Below, piece by piece: positions 43,063 through 50,053 of a stretch of DNA of 50,053 nucleotides (the first letter of the stretch is position 1; each line of letters begins with the position of its first letter). A model generated the notes under the pieces. That model ran no database searches and was not told where the DNA came from. It saw only the letters and a list, made by a program, of their open reading frames with translations. This stretch comes from Flavobacteriaceae bacterium UBA6268 (lineage in GTDB: Bacteria > Bacteroidota > Bacteroidia > Flavobacteriales > Flavobacteriaceae). The translations under genes were made by a program, and so were the position numbers. The stretch spans positions 1 to 50,053 of the forward strand of contig DJVA01000084.1 of the NCBI GenBank assembly GCA_002440705.1. The letters are read 5' to 3'.

Positions 43063-43872
43063 TTAGGATTTAATTCCCATCAATTGGAGGAATTCTTCTT
43101 TGTAGTTTTTTGAAATGCCGAACGTTTCCTGGTCGTTCATCACCAAACTGAAATCTCCAAATCCTTCACTAATTACTTCTTTAAGGTAATTCCTGTTGAT
43201 GATGGCGGACCGGTTTACGCGTGAAAAACTATGGGGATCTAGTTGTTTGATGAAATTGCCCATGGAGGTTCGGTACAGATGTTTCTGGTTTTTTGTCGTA
43301 AATATTTCAGCATAATAGCCAGAAGCCTTAATGTATAGGATATCTGAAACATCCAGAAAAAAATATTTTTTGTTCAACTTCAGTACTACTTTGTCCAGAT
43401 AGCTTTCCTTTTCTGCCCAAGGATTGTCTTTTGACTTTTCCAACAAACGAATCAAGCCTTTTACATTTTCCTGAAAATGTTTGATCTGGTCCAATTCGAT
43501 GCGTTGCAATCCACGTTCCAATGCTTCGAGGAATCGTTCCTTTTTAAAAGGTTTCAACAAATAGTCCAAGGCCTGAACCTCGAACGCCTGTAGGGCGAAG
43601 TGGTTATAGGCCGTTACAAAAATAAGGCTGGGTATTTTTTCCTTTGGCAAATGTTCTATCACCTCAAAGCCCGTCATGTCGGTCATTTTGATGTCCAGAA
43701 ATACCAGATCTGGCTGCTCGGAAAGGATGCCATTTATCGTCTCTTTCCCGGTGGAAGCTTCCAACAGTATGAACGCATTGGGCATTTCGGTTAAAAAGGA
43801 AACGATTCGCTTTCTTGCCAACGCTTCGTCATCGGCAATCAAAATTTTGATATGGTCTTTTCTGGCATCCAA
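43063..43872 (-). CDS. LytTR response regulator
   Basis: 269 aa. Receiver domain with acidic pair DDEA (14-15), phosphorylatable Asp60 (VFLDIKMTD) and Lys in YLLKPF; then a LytTR DNA-binding domain (about 155-265) with LYIKASGYYAEIFTTKNQKHLYR and VNRSAIINRNYL. The start is a TTG (43870-43872); no ATG is available upstream. A set of evenly spaced repeats lies in the intergenic region before it. Confidence 0.92.
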   Translation of the reverse strand: MDARKDHIKILIADDEALARKRIVSFLTEMPNAFILLEASTGKETINGILSEQPDLVFLDIKMTDMTGFEVIEHLPKEKIPSLIFVTAYNHFALQAFEVQALDYLLKPFKKERFLEALERGLQRIELDQIKHFQENVKGLIRLLEKSKDNPWAEKESYLDKVVLKLNKKYFFLDVSDILYIKASGYYAEIFTTKNQKHLYRTSMGNFIKQLDPHSFSRVNRSAIINRNYLKEVISEGFGDFSLVMNDQETFGISKNYKEEFLQLMGIKS

Positions 43873-43970
43873 ATGAAGTGCTATAGTAAGGAAAATATCC
43901 CCAAAGTAGTAATTTTTGATGGGAGGAATGCATTATTGGATAAGAGGGCTTCACATTTTGATAGCACCCC

Positions 43971-44039
43971 AAAATTGGGTTCCTTTCGCTGCAGCATTAG
44001 TTGATGCTTTTACAGCATATCTTGTGTCTTTCATAGCAT
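43971..44039. repeat. four direct repeats RYAGCAY, 20-21 bp apart
   Basis: AGCAC at 43973, AGCAT at 43993, AGCAT at 44014 and AGCAT at 44035, each preceded by a purine-pyrimidine pair. The spacing of about two helical turns puts all copies on one face of the DNA, as expected for tandem binding of a regulator, plausibly the adjacent LytTR protein or its paralogue. Confidence 0.5.
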
Positions 44040-44093
44040 TTCTACTTTTTAAAAGGATTTCCAATGCAATTTTATGAAGAAAAATTGTACGTC

Positions 44094-45845
44094 ATGCTGC
44101 TAAAAAATATCCTTTCGTTCCTTTGTTCGGTAGTTACCATATCTGGTATTTGCCAATCTTTTGAGGCTGTTAACATCCCCGATTTAACCACTACCCCTTC
44201 GGCTTCCAGAAGTGTAAATTTTGTAGATGTGAATGGTGACGGTTGGGATGATATTTTTATCACCAATGGCCCTTTTGCAGGGCAGAACAACATGTTGTAC
44301 CTCAACAATCAAAATAATACGTTTACTACCATTGCTGCCGATCCTATTGTTAATGATAACGACCGGTCTGATGGTGCCAGTTTTGCCGATGTAGACAATG
44401 ACGGCGATTTGGACGCGTTTGTGGTAACTTTTGGCGCCAATGGGGTGGGTAAGAAAAACTATTTTTACCGCAACCAGGGCAATGGAAGTTTTGTGTACGA
44501 ACCCAATAGTGCCATGGGAATACCGCTCACGTATTCCGAAATGTGTGCCTGGATCGATCTTAACAACGATCAAAATCTGGATTTATATGTGACCAACAGT
44601 GTGGGCAACCTGCACAACCTTTACTACGAAAATCAAGGAGACGGAAGCTTTGAAGGGGTGTTTGGTTTGACCATCAGCGGCGAGTCCCTTCCTTCACGCT
44701 CTATTGATTGGATCGATTACGATGGGGATGGGGACAGCGATCTGTTTGTTACAAATGAAGAAAACCATGCCAACTCCCTTTTTAGGAATGATGGCCCCAA
44801 TAACTTTACGCAAATCAACGACCTGACCATTACCTTAAGCTTCAACAATTCGGTAGGAAGCTCTTGGGCCGATATCGACAACGATGGTGATTTCGATCTT
44901 TTCGTAGCAAATTACGCCACCAATGGTGAGGCGAACCAATTGTACTTTAATGAAAACGGCATTTTTTCCGAAGTAACCAATTCCCCTGTAACCACTGCCA
45001 TCACCAGCTCATTTGGCTCCACTTTTGGAGACGTGGATAATGACGGCGATTTGGACCTTTTTGTTTGCAATGCCTATTTAGGTTCGCAAGACACCAACTT
45101 TCTTTACCTCAATGACGGTTCTGGAAACTTTAGCCTAGATACGGGCAGTGCTTTGGCTTTGCACCAAGGATATACCTTTGGGGCGGCATTTGGCGATTAC
45201 GACAATGACGGTTGGTTGGACATTGTTTTGGGAAATACCTTAAATGAAAATCAATCCAATGCTTTATTTCACAATACAGGAACTGGAAACAATTGGGTAA
45301 AACTGCATTGCCAGGGAACCGAGTCCAATTTTTCGGCAGTAGGGGCCGTCGTAAAACTGAAGGCGATCATCAATGGAACTGAAGTTTGGCAAACCCGAAG
45401 CATTGCTTCTGCTTCCGGTTATTGCAGTCAAAATTCCTATACGGTCCATTTTGGCCTTGGAGACGCCACAACCATTGAGGAACTTATCGTGAAATGGCCT
45501 GCGGGCACTACCGAATCGTTTTCAAACATAACGATCAATGAGGCACACCTCATCATAGAAGGGCAAGGAACCCTAGGGCAACCTAACTTTAATCTTGGTC
45601 ACGGGGTTGTCTATCCCAATCCTTTTACGGAGCAAATCTCCATAGCCTTTTTGGGCAGTAAAAATGAATCGCTTTTGTTTCAAGTGTACACCATGGCCGG
45701 AAAATTGATTTTTGAGGAAACGGTTACCGATTCCGAAAACCATACCAGCCCACCTCTTTCATTTTTGACCAAAGGCACCTATGTTTACACCCTTTCGAAT
45801 GTTGAGGGAAAAATCGTGAAAACGGGAAAAATCATAAAACAATAA
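44094..45845 (+). CDS. secreted FG-GAP/ASPIC-UnbV protein with T9SS tail
   Basis: 583 aa from the ATG at 44094, which starts the signal peptide (LLKNILSFLCSVVTISGICQ); the frame also has an ATG at 44064. Repeated FG-GAP/VCBS blades with Ca-binding DxDxDGxxD loops (DVNGDGWDDIF, DVDNDGDLDAFV, DYDGDGDSDLFV and others, at least six), then an ASPIC/UnbV domain (about residues 400-490), and a C-terminal type A sorting domain (VVYPNPFTEQISI ... GTYVYTLSNVEGKIVKTGKII). Secreted by the type IX system and anchored or released at the surface. Confidence 0.88.
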   Translation: MLLKNILSFLCSVVTISGICQSFEAVNIPDLTTTPSASRSVNFVDVNGDGWDDIFITNGPFAGQNNMLYLNNQNNTFTTIAADPIVNDNDRSDGASFADVDNDGDLDAFVVTFGANGVGKKNYFYRNQGNGSFVYEPNSAMGIPLTYSEMCAWIDLNNDQNLDLYVTNSVGNLHNLYYENQGDGSFEGVFGLTISGESLPSRSIDWIDYDGDGDSDLFVTNEENHANSLFRNDGPNNFTQINDLTITLSFNNSVGSSWADIDNDGDFDLFVANYATNGEANQLYFNENGIFSEVTNSPVTTAITSSFGSTFGDVDNDGDLDLFVCNAYLGSQDTNFLYLNDGSGNFSLDTGSALALHQGYTFGAAFGDYDNDGWLDIVLGNTLNENQSNALFHNTGTGNNWVKLHCQGTESNFSAVGAVVKLKAIINGTEVWQTRSIASASGYCSQNSYTVHFGLGDATTIEELIVKWPAGTTESFSNITINEAHLIIEGQGTLGQPNFNLGHGVVYPNPFTEQISIAFLGSKNESLLFQVYTMAGKLIFEETVTDSENHTSPPLSFLTKGTYVYTLSNVEGKIVKTGKIIKQ

Positions 45846-45853
45846 CCCTATTT

Positions 45854-46411
45854 TCAAACCCAAACCGTTTTCTCCGCTATGGAGGTTTGACGCGTTCCGG
45901 GAGGTAAGGATGCTGAATATTTCCCCATGTAGAACAGTCCCAAGCACCGCTCTCCCTCCTCCATAGGGATGTGATGGTGCATGTATTGAAGCAAGGATGG
46001 CGAGCTCCAATAGGCCCCAATACCCATTTCCGTAGCCATCAACCACATGTTTTGTACCGCCATGGCCGTGGCGGCAATTTCTTCCCATTCGGGCAAGGAA
46101 GCTTTGGAGTCGCGTTGCATGCAAATGGCTATCACGCAAGCGGATTGTAACGGTTTCTCTCCCATTTTTTGACACTTGATCTCCGAAAAGGGGTTGGCGG
46201 TTTTTCGGTAGGTGTCCTCCAAAAAAGCACTCAGGGCTTTTCTGGAAGCTTCTGAATGGAACACCTTAAAGCGCCAAGGCTCTGTCCTGCGATGGGTTGG
46301 AGCCCAATTGGCCATTTCGAGCAGTTTGGAAATTTCTTCTTTGTTCAATGGTTCTTTATCATATTGAGTGGGGTACACGGCCCTTCGGGATGTGATGGTG
46401 TTTTCGATCAT
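45854..46411 (-). CDS. nitroreductase family protein
   Basis: 185 aa, the YdjA/RutE-like short type: TSRRAVYPTQYDKEPLNKEEISKLLEMANWAPTHRRTEPWRF (FMN phosphate site), AVQNMWLMATEMGIGAYWSSP and FYMGKYSASLPPGTRQT. FMN-dependent NAD(P)H reduction of nitro or quinone compounds. Cytoplasmic; alone in its transcript, convergent with the FG-GAP gene. Confidence 0.9.
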   Translation of the reverse strand: MIENTITSRRAVYPTQYDKEPLNKEEISKLLEMANWAPTHRRTEPWRFKVFHSEASRKALSAFLEDTYRKTANPFSEIKCQKMGEKPLQSACVIAICMQRDSKASLPEWEEIAATAMAVQNMWLMATEMGIGAYWSSPSLLQYMHHHIPMEEGERCLGLFYMGKYSASLPPGTRQTSIAEKTVWV

Positions 46412-46570
46412 GTTGCTGTATTCACATTAAGTTTGGAAGATACGCATTTCAAAAAAAGAAAGCTTCATTTATTGCTTTTAGAGATTTTGGTTCCATTGAA
46501 ACGTGAGGTGTGGATTTTTTTTGTACCTTAATATCAACTATTTGCTAGTATCAACCTAAACGCTCTTAAC

Positions 46571-47020
46571 ATGAAAAAATTAGTCTTTCTGGCTTTTTTG
46601 GCCTGTACCGCAATCATTTTGCTTTCTGCGTCGCAAAAAGGGAACCATTCCGATGCAAAGTCCCTTGAAGGTGTTTGGGAGTTACAGTACCAATTAATTT
46701 ACGACAACAATGAAGTATTGGACACCTTATACAACCTAAACGGTTACCGTCAAGTAAAGATGTACAGCAAAGGAAAGGTGATGTGGACCCGTTTCAATCC
46801 CACAGACAGCAACGAATGGTTTGGGTATGGATCCTACGAAGTTAAAGACGGGATGTTGGAAGAGCAACTGGAATACGCTTCCAATGCCATGATGAAAATT
46901 GTCGATACGGTCCAAGTGTTCCGGTTCCAATTGGAAACTACCCCTGATACCTTCACACAGACTTCACTTGATGAAGAGGGTAAAAAGTACAATTCGGAGA
47001 TTTACAAACGGCTTGAATGA
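46571..47020 (+). CDS. secreted lipocalin-like small protein
   Basis: 149 aa with a signal peptide (KKLVFLAFLACTAIILLSAS; no lipobox Cys at the right place, although Cys12 lies inside). LEGVWELQYQLI begins a small beta-barrel with GYRQVKMYSKGKVMWTRFNPTDSNEWFGYGSYEV, like the lipocalin-like and DUF4488-type proteins of Bacteroidetes. Function unknown. Confidence 0.65.
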   Translation: MKKLVFLAFLACTAIILLSASQKGNHSDAKSLEGVWELQYQLIYDNNEVLDTLYNLNGYRQVKMYSKGKVMWTRFNPTDSNEWFGYGSYEVKDGMLEEQLEYASNAMMKIVDTVQVFRFQLETTPDTFTQTSLDEEGKKYNSEIYKRLE

Positions 47021-47064
47021 GGCAAAGTCTGGCTTAAGATCCTGTTAGCAGAGAACCTTGACTT

Positions 47065-47598
47065 TTATGGAGTGTTTTTTGCATTGAATTGTTCCTGATA
47101 ATTCTCCCAAGTGGTGTCCTTGAAATGGTCCCCCCCAAAAAAAGTAATGATCTTGTAGAACATTTTAGCATCCTTATATCCTGGAAGGGTCTGTAGGATC
47201 TGTTCGCTTTCATTCAGGAAAATGATGGTGGGATAGCCCATACGTCCGTTGAGCAATTCGATGGCAAGTTCATTGGCGCCCCGACGTCCGGAAGGCTTCC
47301 ACTTGTAGGCACGACCTCGGTAGGTAATGGTTTCCTTTTCTTCCCCATTAAGAATTACAGGATAGTAGTTTTTGTTGACATAGTTGATAACATCGGCATC
47401 CTTAAAGGACTCATTTTTCATCTTTCTACACCATCCGCACCAATCGGTTTCCACAAATACCAAAACTTTTTTGGGTTGCTGGTCCATGGCCACTTCCAAT
47501 TCTGAAAAGGACATCCATTGGATGGAATCCTGCGCACTTAATGTAATCCCTACAAACAGTGCAGTTGCAAGGAACAAAACTTGTTGGATTTTTTTCAT
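47065..47598 (-). CDS. periplasmic thioredoxin-like protein
   Basis: 177 aa from the ATG at 47598, which begins the signal peptide (KKIQQVLFLATALFVGITLSAQ); the frame is open to 47703 without one. Thioredoxin fold with active site TDWCGWCRKM (CGWC, residues 54-57) and the cis-Pro in GYPTIIFLNE. It carries an insert rich in basic residues (YRGRAYKWKPSGRRGANELA). Likely a thiol reductase in the periplasm. Confidence 0.85.
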   Translation of the reverse strand: MKKIQQVLFLATALFVGITLSAQDSIQWMSFSELEVAMDQQPKKVLVFVETDWCGWCRKMKNESFKDADVINYVNKNYYPVILNGEEKETITYRGRAYKWKPSGRRGANELAIELLNGRMGYPTIIFLNESEQILQTLPGYKDAKMFYKIITFFGGDHFKDTTWENYQEQFNAKNTP

Positions 47599-47752
47599 GA
47601 TTCCAAGATACACAATTTGAATGAAAGCCAAAGGGTGCAATCTATTTGCCTGCACTATTTCAGCATAGGGTATTACCCGCGACCAATTACTGACTTTCCT
47701 CATAGTTTAAATCTGCTTTGTCCCTTAGTTTTATTCAATTAATCTAATTCCC

Positions 47753-48358
47753 ATGAAAACTTCCAACTCATCCCTTCAGCCCAAATTGTTTTGCTTGTTC
47801 ATGGTCTTCATAGGAACCGGTGTATTCTCACAGGTAATGGACCAAAACAACCTCAATAAACCCGAGACCAACACTCCATCTGAAATTTTCTGGAATGTAA
47901 AGGCCTATAGCCCCACTTGGGGCTTATTGGATGTAAAGGCCATTGATAAGGATGGCACTATTTACGACATCAAAGCCATCCAGGATTCTGACGACACGAG
48001 CATCTTAAATGTAAAAGCCCTAGTGAACGGGGAACGCCTTCCGGTAAAATTGATCGTAAAAAACTCCGACCCTTTGTACCCTCTTAAAGCCATAACCCAC
48101 GATGGGACCCTTCTGGACGTAAAAGCCTTGGATCCCGATGGCGAGATCATAGCCGTGAAGGGGTTCAGCAAATCCGGAAATATTGTACACATTAGGGCCA
48201 TAAGGCCGCAGAACATTATGTACAACATCATTGCCGTTTCACCCGATGGGAAAGTAAATACCGTAAAAGGGGTGAAGCTGATGGACGAAGAAGTGGAAAC
48301 CGTTATTAATGGTGTTAAGGTTTTTGCCCACGTGAAGGCACTTACGCAGAGCGAGTAA
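47753..48358 (+). CDS. secreted protein of short VKA/DG beta repeats
   Basis: 201 aa with a signal peptide (about residues 1-27). The rest is a row of about ten units of 15-20 residues following x-x-h-D-V-K-A-h-D-x-D-G: LLDVKAIDKDG, IYDIKAIQDSD, LYPLKAITHDG, LLDVKALDPDG, IIAVKGFSKSG, VHIRAIRPQ, NIIAVSPDG, VNTVKGVKL. The repeats suggest a solenoid or propeller of short strands. No family recognised and no obvious partner among neighbours. Confidence 0.7.
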   Translation: MKTSNSSLQPKLFCLFMVFIGTGVFSQVMDQNNLNKPETNTPSEIFWNVKAYSPTWGLLDVKAIDKDGTIYDIKAIQDSDDTSILNVKALVNGERLPVKLIVKNSDPLYPLKAITHDGTLLDVKALDPDGEIIAVKGFSKSGNIVHIRAIRPQNIMYNIIAVSPDGKVNTVKGVKLMDEEVETVINGVKVFAHVKALTQSE

Positions 48359-48375
48359 GCTAGATTGGGTACAAA

Positions 48376-48404
48376 CAAAAAAAGCCCATCCAAACGGACA
48401 AGCT
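48376..48404 (-). terminator. intrinsic terminator downstream of the glycosyltransferase
   Basis: On the minus strand AGCTTGTCC, loop GTTT, GGATGGGCT forms a 9-bp stem (with G-U pairs), followed by seven T (48376-48382). It lies about 125 bp after the GT stop. Confidence 0.6.
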
Positions 48405-48528
48405 TCTCATCGGTCTTGCGACCAAGCTCTGTTTTCACAGAGACAACACAACTTTGTAGTGGCGGTCTGGAAATTTTCGATATGAATTTAAACTTAAAAG
48501 CTTTAGGTTACCTACGATACTCTTTAAT

Positions 48529-50053
48529 TTAAAAAGCAGGTATTTTAAATAGAATTTCTTGTTCCATCAATACATCTAAGACCATTTTCATTTCTTCATT
48601 TTCAAAATTTATTTTTTCTTCTATGAATAAATTTTCTATTGCCTTTTTTAAGTTGGGTGTATGGTATTCCAAAAGTAATTCCCTTTCACCCAGTTTTATA
48701 ATGCAATATTTCTTTGAAAATTCAAAACTTACCTCTGGGTTTATTTTTAGAATAGTTTTATTGCCTGAATAAGACTTTTGCAATACTTTGTATAGTGCTT
48801 CAAGAACTCTAGTAACAGTTACGGAATTGAGACATATTTTATGTTCGCATGCCATAATAACATCATAATTACACTTAATATTACAGACACCCTTTTTGCC
48901 CCATATAAGTTCATTATGTTCTGAAAAACTACCCCAACTCCCAGGTCCTGTTGGCCCATAAATCCCTACCGTAGGAATATTAAATGCGCCGGCAACGTGC
49001 GTTATTCCAGCATCATTTCCTATAAAAAATGATGTCTTTTCCATCACCTTACCTACTTCTTCCATACCTCCAGTAATTAGTTCTATTGGAAGGTTTTTAT
49101 TTTGAAAAAAAGGAATAATATCTGGGTCGTCCGGGCCTTGTATAATTTTACACTTCAAGGATGGAAAAATAGTTGCTATTTCTTCAATGAGTTTGGCAAA
49201 CTTTCCTGTCGGCCATATTTTCAATTTAAACCCAGCACCAGGGTGTATTGTGTAATACTTATTTGTAGCATTTACTTTTCTATCAAAATAGGGATATTTC
49301 CTAAATCTATGTTTTATTCCTGTTACATTTTCTAAAGCATCCAAATAATGATTTATAGCATGCTGTTTAACTTTCTTATGGGTAGGATATGTTATGGAAT
49401 AAGGTAAATTATATCCTTTAAAAGGAGGGTAATTTCCAAGTTCATAGATAGTATCGTAGTAACTATGATTATTTTTTGCAGTTTCTTCGTCAATTACATT
49501 AACTGTTAAATACTTTTTAAAAAAATTCAATAATCTTTTTTCAACAGCCAATGTGACTTGGGTTGCATTATCAACGATGCTATAAATAGCTGGTATTGAA
49601 AAAAAAATATCGCCAAGACCTCCATAACTCTTATAAATTAGAACATTACCTAAATTTTTATTTGATTTTTCAATATCAATATAATGAGAGTTCTTGGGTT
49701 TAATTATCGAATTATTTTGTCTTAATGGAAACAAAATACTTTTTTGAATTTCCTGAAAAGTAGATTTAATCTCAATTCTTTCACATCCTCGTGCTGCTTT
49801 TGGAGCTATTGTATAGGTTTTATATCGTTTTTTATTATAAAAAATATGGTGATCTAACGGTCTTCTAATTCCATGTTCTTGACTGTCTTTGAATAGCTTT
49901 TCTGCTCCTCTTTTAGAAACCACATAACACAACATGGACCAATCTTGATAAGAGCGAACTACATTTTTATTTTCTGCACCTTTAAACTTATGAAATTGAT
50001 TTTCTGGACAATAGTAGCTAAAAACGTCCCAATCTTTAGGAATTTGATTTATA
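48529..50053 (-). CDS. GT25-GT9 fusion glycosyltransferase (5' end outside window)
   Basis: At least 507 codons: the frame has an ATG at 49935 but stays open to the window edge (upstream reads IPKDWDVFSYYCPENQF ... VVRSYQDWSM), so the true start is beyond 50053. The N-terminal part resembles the end of GT25 glycosyltransferases (CYVVSKRGAEKLF, RPLDHHIFY, YTIAPKAA). From about 49700 the rest is a GT9 heptosyltransferase-like domain (YKSYGGLGDIFFSIPAI, HPGAGFKLKIWPTGKFAKLIEEI, IGNDAGITHVAGAFNIPTVGIYGPTGPGSWG). Much more AT-rich than the genes to the left. Probably acts on LPS or capsule sugars. Confidence 0.85.
   Translation of the reverse strand, partial: INQIPKDWDVFSYYCPENQFHKFKGAENKNVVRSYQDWSMLCYVVSKRGAEKLFKDSQEHGIRRPLDHHIFYNKKRYKTYTIAPKAARGCERIEIKSTFQEIQKSILFPLRQNNSIIKPKNSHYIDIEKSNKNLGNVLIYKSYGGLGDIFFSIPAIYSIVDNATQVTLAVEKRLLNFFKKYLTVNVIDEETAKNNHSYYDTIYELGNYPPFKGYNLPYSITYPTHKKVKQHAINHYLDALENVTGIKHRFRKYPYFDRKVNATNKYYTIHPGAGFKLKIWPTGKFAKLIEEIATIFPSLKCKIIQGPDDPDIIPFFQNKNLPIELITGGMEEVGKVMEKTSFFIGNDAGITHVAGAFNIPTVGIYGPTGPGSWGSFSEHNELIWGKKGVCNIKCNYDVIMACEHKICLNSVTVTRVLEALYKVLQKSYSGNKTILKINPEVSFEFSKKYCIIKLGERELLLEYHTPNLKKAIENLFIEEKINFENEEMKMVLDVLMEQEILFKIPAF

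Noticed and set aside
47962..48438. 158-aa minus-strand frame
   Set aside because: Antisense to the VKA-repeat gene and without recognisable features.
1..50053. CRISPR array, insertion sequence, rRNA
   Set aside because: No spaced direct repeats of the right size, no transposase-like frame and no rRNA-like segment found.

Overview
The window looks like the chromosome of a marine-type member of the Flavobacteriaceae (Bacteroidetes). The signs are starts without Shine-Dalgarno sequences, lipoboxes of the LxSC type, a T9SS-type C-terminal sorting tail, DUF3667, DUF4407 and M56/BlaI genes typical of the group, and a Sec-type (clade II) nitrous oxide reductase operon. It falls into three compositional parts: a visibly AT-rich left part (1 to about 17.4 kb), a more GC-rich core (17.6 to 48.4 kb), and an AT-rich glycosyltransferase at the right edge.

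Left part, 1-17.5 kb: a co-oriented stress and metal cluster, probably a genomic island, ending beside a tRNA-Leu gene on the minus strand and a decayed second copy of that tRNA. It starts with small metal-linked proteins (His-rich, HMA/GCGGC, SHOCT, DUF5676). A lycopene-cyclase-domain membrane protein and an NDH-2 follow, then an archaeal-type (type II) GAPDH paired with a class I FBP aldolase. After these come a MgtC/DUF4010 membrane protein, a tandem universal stress protein, an ATP-cone/Mrr-like nuclease fusion, a small acidic protein ending in CCGGH, and a beta-CASP RNase. The last block is an AMP-phosphorylase-type enzyme, a PRPP synthetase paralogue, two uncharacterised proteins, a short polyphosphate kinase 2 and a CopB-type CPH copper ATPase. 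A broken MFS gene ends it. As a set these genes suggest nucleotide, polyphosphate and sugar-phosphate rearrangement under energy or metal stress, with ATP level sensed by the ATP cone.

Core, 17.6-48.4 kb: M20 dipeptidase; PhnA-domain protein; BlaI/M56 pair with visible BlaI operators; DUF4407 protein; ATP-grasp protein. Then an Rrf2 regulator with three NsrR-like cysteines is divergent from a nine-gene nos operon (cytochrome c, fasciclin, nosZ, membrane protein, nosL, cupin, nosD, nosF, nosY), which makes the cell a likely N2O reducer. The rest is housekeeping: DUF4440, MmcQ/YjbR, transglutaminase, zinc ribbon, cyclase, hemW, DUF3667, ruvC, a flippase-like protein with a GT2, a LytS/LytTR pair next to a regularly spaced repeat array, a large secreted FG-GAP protein, a nitroreductase, a thioredoxin-like protein and a secreted protein made of short VKA/DG repeats.

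Right edge, 48.5-50.05 kb: an incomplete AT-rich gene in which a GT25-like segment is fused to a GT9 (heptosyltransferase-like) domain, probably the start of a surface polysaccharide region. No CRISPR array, rRNA, insertion sequence or integrase gene was seen.
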